This document shows positions 8,481-15,985 of a stretch of 24,420 nucleotides of DNA, in pieces; position 1 is the stretch's first letter; the number at the start of each line of letters is the position of its first letter. The DNA comes from Stentor coeruleus (Eukaryota > Ciliophora > Heterotrichea > Heterotrichida > Stentoridae). The stretch lies in assembly GCA_001970955.1 (NCBI GenBank), contig MPUH01001087.1:1-24420 (forward strand). Direction: 5' to 3'. The translations under genes were made by a program, and so were the position numbers. A model generated the notes under the pieces. That model was given only the letters and a program-made list of their open reading frames with translations. It was not told the DNA's origin and made no database searches.

Positions 8481-9149
8481 ATGGGTGTTAAAAAATGGTT
8501 AGCTTTTAGTGGAATTCTTGGCCTTGGGTCTTTATTGGTTTATGAATTACAGTTTAAGTCTAAGGGTAAACTTCAAACTTTGAAGATTCTTTCTGAGACA
8601 AAACTGTTGGACATATTTGCTAAGATTAAACAAGCGTATAGAGAAGCTTTTAAAAAACATCAGAAAATTTTTAGGAATGGAAGGAGGAAACTACAACGTA
8701 ATAGTCCGGAATATGAGAATTTTGTTGCTGAAGCTTATTCAAGCATTCCTAGAGTATTCAATGATACAATAGACGAAGTTCTAAAAGATTTAAATATATC
8801 CAGAGATATTTTTGATAACTCTTGGAAGCTCATGAAAAACGAAGAAGGGATTTTTGATGCTTTTGAAGACATAAAGAACATTGCATCAACCGGATACCCA
8901 AGAGCAGAACTTCAAATGGATACAGTCAGAGACGCATTAGAATTTTGTAAAGAAAAACTAGAAAGAGAACTAGGAACTACTGAAACCTTACAACTTGCAG
9001 TAAGCCTGCTTGAAGATGATTTAAAAGATCGCTACGGCTTTGAAATTGAAGATTTTGAAAGATCATATTTCGCTTATTTAGAAAACTTCAACGATTATGA
9101 TTCAGTCTTCCAAGCTATAAGAGATGCTAAATCTGAGATAGAAATCTAA
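8481..9149 (+). CDS. Small N-terminally anchored helical protein, function unknown
   Basis: The protein has 222 residues, ATG at 8481 to TAA at 9149, and I do not recognise it. After a short basic start (MGVKK) residues about 6-22 (WLAFSGILGLGSLLVYEL) form a single membrane segment or uncleaved signal anchor. The rest is soluble and probably all-helical, with alternating charged and hydrophobic residues. Possible conserved-looking stretches are EAYSSIPRVFNDTIDEVLKD and SLLEDDLKDRYGFEIEDFE. The likely topology is a short anchor with a long domain on one face of a membrane (ER, mitochondrial or vesicle), but which face is unknown. It starts 53 bp after the upstream coiled-coil gene, so its promoter must be very short or overlap the upstream 3' UTR. 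Confidence 0.7.
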   Translation: MGVKKWLAFSGILGLGSLLVYELQFKSKGKLQTLKILSETKLLDIFAKIKQAYREAFKKHQKIFRNGRRKLQRNSPEYENFVAEAYSSIPRVFNDTIDEVLKDLNISRDIFDNSWKLMKNEEGIFDAFEDIKNIASTGYPRAELQMDTVRDALEFCKEKLERELGTTETLQLAVSLLEDDLKDRYGFEIEDFERSYFAYLENFNDYDSVFQAIRDAKSEIEI

Positions 9150-9654
9150 TAAAAAAACTTTTAAACAATGTTTTTTATTTTTCATTCAAATCTAACAACA
9201 TTTGCACCTTTTTCCATGTATTCGATATTCTTTCAACTTGAAAAATCATATAATTTTTCCTATTAACTCATACATTTCCCTAAAAAAAAAAAACTAAAAA
9301 CTACATAAAAATTATAAACCACTTTTTTACATCAAATACATGTTTAAAGTTCAATTTTTTTATCATAGATTTTATGATTATATTAAAACCCAAAAATTTC
9401 AAAACATAATATTTTGATATGAAATTATCATCTCCAAATAGTTTAGCTGGGAAAAATTGTAATATTTGTATAGTAATATCTGTGAAATTAGCATCAAACT
9501 TATACTTTATAGTTTTATTGAATAAGAAAATATATTTTATATCATATAAAAAGTATCATAAATACTGCAATCAAAATTTAATATCGTGAAGATTCAGATA
9601 AAAACATCTTAAAAACTCTGATGTGTGCCAATTTAATGATTATATTTATCCAAG

Positions 9655-10281
9655 TTTTTACTATTATCAGTCATAAATTATACATAAAAAAGCACTACAG
9701 GCTAAAGGCATATTTTCCGATTTTTGTTCCATTTTTCAATTTTTATGGAATTTCTCAGGCAAATCAAGATTAGCCTAGAGTCTTTTAAAATAAAATTTTT
9801 AGGGAAAGATTTTTTAGGTACTACAGAATTATTAATATCAACTATAATCATTTCTTTACCTTTAATTTAAAGAAATAATATTTTTTGAATCATTTTAGAG
9901 AAATCCCTGCCTAAAATTTTATTGACTGGAAATAGGCACCCAAGTCGATGTTTAAGCCAAAAAAATTGAGGTTTTAATTTTTGGTTTAGTTGGATAATGC
10001 ATTTTTAAAGAACTTCCTGTTTGGAGATACCGAAGTGGTTTTGCATTGGTCTAGGTCGGATTTAATAAGGTTTTAGTTGTTTTCAGTAGAGGATATTTGA
10101 CTTTCGATGTTGTCGAAACACTTGTTTATGACAATTTTAAATGATCCCTGCCAGCTTCGATTTTTTTTCAAAAATGCTTACGATAAAGATATTTTCGCTC
10201 ACACTTTGTTTTTCCTTCTCGATTTCTTCAACTTAGTCTTTATGTAAAAACTACTTATTTGGTATATTCTATATAAAATCC
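9655..10281 (-). pseudogene. Possible decayed coding remnant, distal part
   Basis: Minus-strand open pieces with protein-like composition occur here, interrupted by stops and frame changes. Examples are VEEIEKEKQSVSENIF, a 34-codon stretch at 10177-10073 (with SFKIVINKCFDNIESQ), NLNFFGLNIDLGAYFQ, and a stretch with KEMIIVDINNSVVPKK near 9850-9690. They lie downstream, on the same strand, of the clearer remnant at 10282-10631 and could be the rest of the same dead gene. The evidence is weak piece by piece and no family is recognised. Confidence 0.22.
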
Positions 10282-10631
10282 CTATCCAAAAACCACAACA
10301 CTCTCATATAAAAAAAAAACTAACAAATCCCTATAAAACCTTTCCTCTTGGTATACTTCCATATCAAATCCTCCTTAAATTTCACACTTAACCCTTTCTC
10401 CTAATCAAAAGCACACAAAGCCCTACCTAAAAAAACTTCCTTATCTTCCCTCCACCCACACTATTTCCCAAACCATCCCAAACCATCTCAAATCCTCGAA
10501 CATTCTTAACCCACAAATACACATTCCCCAAATCCCCAAAAATATATTTACCAACACAATCAGGGCATAAATCCTAACCAAATCATCTAAAAAAAAAGCT
10601 TTTTCATCACAGAAAAGTATTTAGGATCCAT
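10282..10631 (-). pseudogene. Possible decayed gene divergent from the aspartate aminotransferase
   Basis: An ATG at 10631-10629 opens MDPKYFSVMKKLFF and stops after a run of nine T's. In the next frame, 58 codons are open from 10617 to the TAA at 10443-10441, including DDLVRIYALIVLVNIFLGI and MFEDLRWFGMVWEIVW. Joining the two needs one indel in the T run. Further pieces follow: EVFLGRALCAFD (from 10439), EKGLSVKFKEDL, and 30 codons at 10374-10285 containing MEVYQEERFYRDLLVFFLYE. The hydrophobic piece looks membrane-like. Several in-frame TAA/TAG stops make an intact gene unlikely. Some GT..AG pairs 16 nt apart exist here, so an intron-bearing live gene is not fully excluded. Confidence 0.38.
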
Positions 10632-10670
10632 TATGTTTTAGTCAAACATAGGTTCTTAAGCCATAACTTA

Positions 10671-10700
10671 ATGGTTGGATATAAAAATGATTGGAGGTAA
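10671..10700 (+). promoter_or_regulatory. Short upstream ORF overlapping the aminotransferase start
   Basis: An ATG at 10671, 16 bp before the chosen start, opens a different frame of nine codons ending in TAA at 10698-10700, past the main ATG. If the transcript begins upstream of 10671, scanning ribosomes would meet this ATG first. If the 5' UTR is shorter than 16 nt, the uORF is irrelevant. The transcription start cannot be seen here. Confidence 0.3.
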
Positions 10701-11907
10701 TAAGTTTGGTGAAGTGAAATTGGCCCCACCTGATCCTATTCTAGGGATGTCAGTCGCTTTTAGAAACGATCCAAGTCCAGATAAAGTCGATATGGGTGTT
10801 GGTGCTTATAGGACCAATGAAGCTAAGCCATTGATCTTCCAAGCTGTACGTGAAGCTGAAAGACGTATTCTTGATGACCCAACCATTAACAAGGAATACT
10901 TACCAATTGAAGGTCTTGATTCATTTAACAGACTAGCCAGAGACTTGATTTTAGGAAGTGACTGCCCAGCTACAGCTGAAGGACGTGTGGTCACTTTACA
11001 GACCTTATCAGGAACAGGTTCATTGAGAATCGGTGCCGAGTGTTGTAAAGCTTTCTTAAACCCTCCTTGTGCTTATGTTAGCAGACCAACCTGGGGTAAC
11101 CACAACACCATTTTTGAAAAAGCTGGAATGCAAGTCAAATCATATGCTTATTGGAAAGAATCAACAAGAGGACTTGATCTTGAAGGTATGCTTGCTGATT
11201 TAGCAGAAGCCCCAGCTGGATCTGTGGTTATTCTTCATGCTTGTGCCCATAATCCTACTGGTGTTGATCCATCACCTGCTCAATGGGATCAAATTGCTGA
11301 TTTCTTAGCTACTAAAGATGTAACTCTTTACTTTGATAGCGCTTATCAAGGCTTTGCTACTGGAGATTTAGATAATGATGCTTATGCTATTAGATCATTT
11401 ATTAGAAGAGGCTTCCAATGCTTTGTCTCACAGAGTTTTGCTAAGAATACTGGGCTTTATGGTGAACGTATTGGTGCTTTACATATTGTCACTGCTAATA
11501 GAGAGACTTCAGAAAAGGTCTTGAGTCAAGCAAAGATCATTGTTAGAGCTAGTTATTCAAACCCTCCTAAACATGGAGCTTTGATTGTGTCAAGAATTCT
11601 TTCAGACCCTGCTTTGAAGGAAAGCTGGATTAATGAACTTAAGGATGTGTCGAAGAGAATTATTGATATGAGACATAAGCTTGTTGAAGAACTCACTGCT
11701 TTGGCTGTTCCTGGTGACTGGAGTCATGTTATTACTCAGATTGGGATGTTTAGTTTTACTGGACTTACACCTGCTCAATGTGAGAACATGATTAACAAGT
11801 GGCATTGTTATATGCTTAAGAATGGAAGAATTTCTATGACTGGAATCAACACTTCCAATGTTGCTTATGTCGCTAGAGCTATCAAAGACTCAGTAGAAAA
11901 CCATTAA
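10687..11907 (+). CDS. GOT1: Aspartate aminotransferase, eukaryotic cytosolic type
   Basis: The protein has 406 residues. It is a PLP enzyme that interconverts aspartate + 2-oxoglutarate and oxaloacetate + glutamate. The start is taken as the ATG at 10687 because the following residues (KLAPPDPILGM, VDMGVGAYR) match the standard N-terminus of subgroup I-alpha enzymes; an upstream in-frame TTG at 10675 is not needed. Key residues sit at a constant offset of five from pig cytosolic numbering: Asp217 (pyridine N1 ligand, in YFDSAYQGF), Lys253 (PLP Schiff base, in SFAKNTGLYGER), and substrate-carboxylate arginines Arg287 and Arg381. The NPTGVDP loop is intact. There is no mitochondrial presequence, so a cytosolic location is inferred. 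Length and motifs are complete. Its codon use is richer in C and G at third positions than its neighbours, as expected of a highly expressed gene. Confidence 0.97.
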   Translation: MIGGNKFGEVKLAPPDPILGMSVAFRNDPSPDKVDMGVGAYRTNEAKPLIFQAVREAERRILDDPTINKEYLPIEGLDSFNRLARDLILGSDCPATAEGRVVTLQTLSGTGSLRIGAECCKAFLNPPCAYVSRPTWGNHNTIFEKAGMQVKSYAYWKESTRGLDLEGMLADLAEAPAGSVVILHACAHNPTGVDPSPAQWDQIADFLATKDVTLYFDSAYQGFATGDLDNDAYAIRSFIRRGFQCFVSQSFAKNTGLYGERIGALHIVTANRETSEKVLSQAKIIVRASYSNPPKHGALIVSRILSDPALKESWINELKDVSKRIIDMRHKLVEELTALAVPGDWSHVITQIGMFSFTGLTPAQCENMINKWHCYMLKNGRISMTGINTSNVAYVARAIKDSVENH

Positions 11908-12353
11908 TTAACTAGGAGCAACTTAGTCATTTAACTAGAAATTGTTGATTTTATCATCGAAAAAACTAATTTCTTATAAATATATATATAATTTACTATA
12001 TAAAACATATAAATTATGATACATGTTTTGGTTTAAATGCTTATTTTATATATTGTCTTTTAGGTACTATATTTGATTATTCTTTCACTTATACCTGTAT
12101 ATAAATGTTCTAATATTTCCCATATAAGTCCTCAACGCTTTTCACATCCAAGCCAAGCCTATCCACAATTTCCAAATCTTTTTCAGGCCACACAATTTCA
12201 AGCAAAAAAATCTCGTTCCTAAACCAATCAAAACCTAGGACCTCCTCCAATCAAATCATTCACAAAACATCTAAAAATATAAGAATTTTATTAATAACCA
12301 TATCGCATGACGTCTAAATGGTATTTTAATATAGTATTCTCTAATGCTTATAA
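11908..12353. other. Intergenic gap (446 bp) between aminotransferase and branching enzyme
   Basis: The left part (about 11930-12110) is very AT-rich with TA-alternating runs and is probably the aminotransferase 3' UTR and flank. The centre (12110-12270) holds a coding-like stretch on the minus strand, listed separately. The last 80 bp before the ATG at 12354 are AT-rich and contain two short out-of-frame ATGs (12318, 12344). No RNA gene is seen. Confidence 0.5.
12110..12270 (-). pseudogene. Coding-like minus-strand remnant, possible gene 3' end
   Basis: From 12250 down to the TAG at 12112-12110, 46 codons are open in DNA with high G on the coding strand. The peptide has a strongly protein-like pattern: EEVLGFDWFRNEIFLLEIVW, then PEKDLEIVDRLGLDVKSVED and LYGKY. 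A TGA precedes it in frame at 12253-12251, but the next frame upstream reads RCFVNDLIG, so one frameshift would extend it. No start codon or promoter fits a free-standing gene. It is best read as the preserved 3' end of a dead gene. The family is not recognised. Confidence 0.42.
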
Positions 12354-14864
12354 ATGGAAGCTATTTTACATAGAGGGCTTTTCAAGGTCGTAGTCGAAGA
12401 CCCATCTTTGCAAGGCTTCAACGATCAAATCAAATCAAGATTCGAAAGGTTCCAAAGGAAAAAACGTGAAATACAACAAGCAGAAGGTTCATTGACGAAC
12501 TTTGCTTTAGGGTATAAGAAATTTGGTTTACATGCAACAACAAAAGGGATAATATATCGTGAATGGGCTCCAGGAGCTGAATCATTATATTTGGTAATAA
12601 TAACATAGTTTGGTGACTTCAATAATTGGCAACGTAGACAATACATGTGTGAAAGAAATGAATTTGGTGTGTGGACTGTGTTGATTCCAAACACAAAAGA
12701 TGGTTTTGCTATAAAACATGGGTCTAGGGTGAAATGTGGAGTTAGAATTAGAGGTCAAGATGAAGACCGAATCCCAGCTTGGATTTCTTATGCTATTCCA
12801 AGTTCTTCTAAGTTATATGATGGAGTATATTGGAATCCTCCTGAACCTTATGAGTTTAAATATCCTCGTCCTGAGTATCCAATAAGTTTACGTATTTATG
12901 AGTGTCATATAGGTATGAGCTCAGAGCATGGTATTGTAAATAGCTATAAAGACTTTATGATAAATGTCTTACCAAAAATAGCTGAGGCTGGTTATACAGC
13001 TATACAATTCATGGCAATAATGGAACATGCTTATTATGGTTCATATGGTTATCATGTGACTAATTTTTTTGCTGTTAGTAGCAGATATGGTAATCCTGAA
13101 GAACTTAAAGAACTTATTGACATGGGTCATAAATATGGGATTTATATGCTTTTAGATGTTGTTCATAGTCATGCTAGTATGAATGTCCTTGATGGTTTGA
13201 ATAAATTTGATGGTACTGATCATCATTATTTCCATGAAGGTAAACAAGGAATACATGAACTTTGGGATTCAAGGCTTTTTAATTACTCATCTTGGGAAGT
13301 ATTAAGATTTCTTCTATCAAATTTACGATGGTATTTAGAAGAGTATCAATTTGATGGGTTTAGATTTGATGGAGTTACTTCGATGCTATATAAACATCAT
13401 GGGGTCAAGTTTGTGTTTTCAGGACAATATCATGAGTATTTTAGTCAGAATGCAGTTGATATGGATGCTCATGTTTATTTAATGTTGGCTAATGATTTAG
13501 TACATCAGTTATACCCAGATGTTATAACCTTAGCTGAAGATGTTTCTGGAATGCCAACTTTATGTAGGCCTATATATGAAGGAGGTTTTGGTTTTGATTA
13601 TCGTTTTAATATGTCGATACCAGATAAATGGATACAATTACTTAAGGAAGTTAAGGATGAAAACTGGCCTATGGCAAATATTGTATATACATTAACGAAT
13701 AGAAGATGGAATGAAAAATGTGTCGCTTATGTTGAAAGTCATGATCAAAGCATTGTTGGAGATAAAACCTTAGCTATGTGGCTTTTTGATAAAGAAATTT
13801 ATACTAACATGTCTAAAAAAACTCCACTTACTGCAACGGTTCATCGTGGACTTGGTTTACATAAAATGATCAGGCTTATAACCCAAGCTTTAGGTGGTGA
13901 AGCGTATTTAACTTTTATGGGAAATGAATTTGGTCATCCAGAATGGGTTGATTTTCCTAGAGAAGGTAATGGCTGGTCACATCATCATTGCCGTAGACAA
14001 TGGCATTTAAGAGATGATCCTCAATTACATTATCATGATTTATGGTTATTTGATAAAGCTATGAATGATTTAGAAACTGAATATCGATGGCTTGCTAGTA
14101 AAGAACATTATATCACTTTGACTCATGAAAAAGATAAAATTATTATTTTTGAACATGGGATGCTTGTGTTTGTGTTTAATTTTCATCCGACTAAAAGCTT
14201 TGAACATTATAGAGTTGGGACAAAATGGCCTTATGAACATTTGATTGTCTTAGATACTGATGAACAAAGATTTGGTGGATTGGAAAGGTTAAGACATGGA
14301 CATGATAATCCATTTCCTATTATGAGAGAAGGATGGTGTGGAAGACCTAATTATATACAGATGTATATACCTAGTAGGACTGCGATTGTGCTAAAACCAT
14401 TGATTATTGAACAAAAATCTAAGGAAGAGGAAGAGGAAGATCAGGAGGGATATGAAGAAATTGAGAAAAAAGAAGAAGATAAAAATGAAGAGGATAAGGA
14501 GGAAGATAAGAATGAAGAGGATGAGGAAGAAGATAAGGAAAGTGAAGAAAGTAAAGAGAAAATTGTTGGAAAAATAATTATTGAAGATGAAAAAAGGGAA
14601 AAAAAGAGGTTAGGGGAAGAGGAAGAGAAGAGTAAAAGGTTTGAGGAGAAGAAAAAAGTTGAGGAGAAAAAAAAAGTTGAGGAGGGGATGAAGAAAAAAA
14701 CGGAGGAAATGAAGAAGAAAAAGGAGGATGAAGTTAAGAGGAAAGAGAAAGAGACAGTGGCTATGAAAGAGAGTGAGGATGGGAAAAATGTGCAGAATTT
14801 ACCGAAGAAAAGTCCAACTAAACCGTCAACAGAGACTGTTGTGCTTTTTAGTTCAGATAGTTAA
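12354..14864 (+). CDS. GBE1: 1,4-alpha-glucan (glycogen) branching enzyme with a charged C-terminal tail
   Basis: The spliced product (12354-12593 joined to 12609-14864) has 831 residues. It cuts alpha-1,4-glucan and re-attaches the piece as an alpha-1,6 branch in storage polysaccharide. An N-terminal helical segment and CBM48 module (YREWAPGA, FGDFNNW) precede a GH13 barrel. Catalytic motifs are intact: DVVHSH (Asp263 to His268), GFRFDGVTS with nucleophile Asp334, LAEDVSG with acid/base Glu390, and VESHDQ with Asp459. Motifs MGNEFGHPEW and the C-terminal beta domain (to about 684) match eukaryotic GBE1-type enzymes (subfamily GH13_8). Residues 685-831 are an added Glu/Lys/Asp-rich tail not usual in the family. 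Without splicing, translation would end at the intron's own TAG, giving only 84 residues. Exon 1 supplies part of the CBM48, so the join is required. Confidence 0.96.
12594..12608 (+). other. 15-nt spliceosomal intron in the branching enzyme gene
   Basis: GTAATAATAACATAG interrupts the CBM48 region exactly between codons (phase 0). Removing it joins ESLYL to FGDFNNW, the conserved branching-enzyme sequence. The intron has GT and AG ends, an A-rich core and a TAAC-like element with A at position 10, the form known from heterotrich 15-16 nt introns. Its length is a multiple of three, but its last three bases are an in-frame TAG, so retention would truncate the protein. Confidence 0.95.
14421..14760 (+). 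repeat. Purine-rich, low-complexity tract encoding the Glu/Lys tail
   Basis: For about 340 bp the sense strand is almost all A and G, built from GAA/GAG/AAA/AAG/GAT codons. It includes imperfect repeats of EEDK(N)EEDKEE and of EEKKKVEEKKKVEE. Such tracts expand and contract easily. Confidence 0.85.
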
Positions 14865-14910
14865 TAGGTAATAATTAATGATTGAGGATTATTATTTAGG
14901 TGATTATTTA

Positions 14911-15071
14911 TAGAAATATAGGCTATTGAATCAGTTGAATTGTGAAAAATAATTGAAGATTTTATTGTATGAAATACTGAATATTAATTATTATCTTAAA
15001 ATTACTTTTAGCCTGTGCCTTAAATTCTTGCTATAGGATCAGACAATAATATTATAATAATTATCTTTGGA
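14911..15071 (+). pseudogene. Decayed 3'-end copy of the first array kinase
   Basis: This stretch aligns by eye with 17571-17745, the last codons and 3' flank of the kinase at 15986. Shared runs include GAATCAGTTGA, AGATTTTATT, GAAAT.CTGAAT and TTTTAGCCTGTGCCTTA (against TTTAAGCAGTGCCTTA). The closing stretch from GGATC.GACAATA through the stop codons to TTATCTTT is nearly identical. A gap of about 14 bp and several in-frame stops (TAA, TGA, TAG) destroy the frame. The catalytic region is absent. It starts 46 bp after the branching-enzyme stop and represents the tail of a lost tandem kinase copy or a partial duplication. Confidence 0.82.
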
Positions 15072-15138
15072 GTAAGTTCTAAAACTCTAACTAATTTCCT
15101 TTTCTATAAACTAAAAAACTCATATCATCTTCCATTTA

Positions 15139-15478
15139 TCATTTTGTAGCTAATTGCAATTTTATTTCATAATTTATCTTTACAATTATATTAAAACTCA
15201 AGAAGACCATAAGGTACTTGATGAAATATAAAATCATATTCGAATTCTCCTTCAACAATATTTTATATAAGATTCTTAAGACAATGAATTTTAAAATATT
15301 CATACTAAAATTAATATAAACCCATGATTCAGCATTGAAGCCATTAAAAATGTTAAATGCTGTGATTTGACCTCTCTCAAGTGGTACATCTAAGAAACAC
15401 TAATTTAGCTCTGAATCCCTCCCACCAGTTTTTTTTATGTTCTATTGACTTGACAAAATTTGTAATTTTAGAAACTAG
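15139..15478 (-). pseudogene. Coding-like minus-strand remnant with one frameshift
   Basis: Frame A is open from 15478 to 15380 and contains KITNFVKSIEHKKNWWEGF and RAKLVF. Frame B is open for 86 codons from 15399 to the TGA at 15141-15139 and begins FLDVPLERGQITAFNIFNGF, followed by NAESWVYINFSMNILKF and hydrophobic helical sequence. The two frames overlap near 15394, where a single-base change would fuse ...KLVF to LDVPLERG. The 86-codon run is long for such AT-rich DNA. No family is recognised. I favour a dead or dying gene; an intact one would need a sequencing error here. Confidence 0.4.
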
Positions 15479-15960
15479 TTATTTTCTCTTAAAGAAAATT
15501 TTGATACAAAACATTAGATAGTTGTAAGCTAAAAAAGAACAACTAAATAATAATGAAATTGATAAGTATGAGTAGACTGGTTAATATTATTCTGAAATGA
15601 TTAGAGCAACTTTTCTTGGTCTTGCAAAAAGATTTCAAAATTTTATGTAGATAAAAAATCGACTCCAAAATCCTAGCGAATCAACCAAGAAGATATAAAT
15701 CAACTATAAATTCAGTTCAAAATGTATCTTTTTAACCTCACTATATAGTAAGGGTTATTATTTAATGTAGTTTTGATTTATATGATGATTCTACATATTT
15801 AAAGCACTTTAATAGCTTCACTTAAATTGCATTCAAAACTACTCAAACAAAAAGTTTTCTTAATCCCACAAATGAAAATAATCTTCCTCATCTTCCACAC
15901 AAAAAAAATTTTTTTCATAATCATGTAACTCAAACAAATAAAGCCATTAGGATTTTTAAA

Positions 15961-15975
15961 TCTAATCTAATCTAA
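15961..15975 (+). repeat. (TCTAA)3 followed by TAA-type repeats, just before the first kinase
   Basis: Three perfect TCTAA units run into a TAATAATAATAA stretch ending at the kinase start codon at 15986. This forms the presumed 5' leader. Function is unknown. Confidence 0.8.
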
Positions 15976-15985
15976 TAATAATAAA

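Larger units (their letters stand above)
9150..10686. other. Longest intergenic gap (about 1.5 kb)
   Basis: There is no plus-strand gene and no recognisable tRNA or rRNA. Positions 9150-9650 are very AT-rich with homopolymer runs and nothing I can identify. From about 9655 to 10631 the minus strand has recurrent protein-like open pieces (listed as pseudogene fragments). The plus strand of 10381-10560 is strikingly C-rich and G-poor (67 C against 3 G by hand count). The promoter of the aminotransferase gene must lie at the right end. Confidence 0.5.
14865..15985. other. Intergenic gap (about 1.1 kb) left of the kinase array
   Basis: The gap contains a decayed kinase 3' end (14911-15071) and a minus-strand coding-like stretch (15139-15478), both listed separately. 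From 15480 to 15960 I see AT-rich sequence with no supported gene or RNA. The last 130 bp before the kinase are C-containing but G-poor and end in short TCTAA repeats. Confidence 0.55.

Noticed and set aside
10420..10470. Possible 16-nt introns (GT..AG pairs) repairing the minus-strand remnant upstream of the aminotransferase
   Set aside because: GT..AG pairs at this spacing are common by chance, these are G-rich unlike the proven intron, and splicing the next pair leads straight to another stop.
10675..10686. A TTG start giving MDIK before the aminotransferase
   Set aside because: Eukaryotic initiation at TTG is unlikely, and the ATG at 10687 gives the family's normal N-terminus and length.
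12645..14864. Branching enzyme starting at an internal ATG (12645), with a separate small upstream protein
   Set aside because: Removing the 15-nt intron joins both parts in frame through the conserved GDFNNW motif, so they are one gene.
4914..15478. A variant genetic code (TAA/TAG as Gln) that would open the minus-strand remnants
   Set aside because: The remnants also contain TGA stops and frame changes, and all intact genes here use TAA or TAG as real stops with no internal ones.
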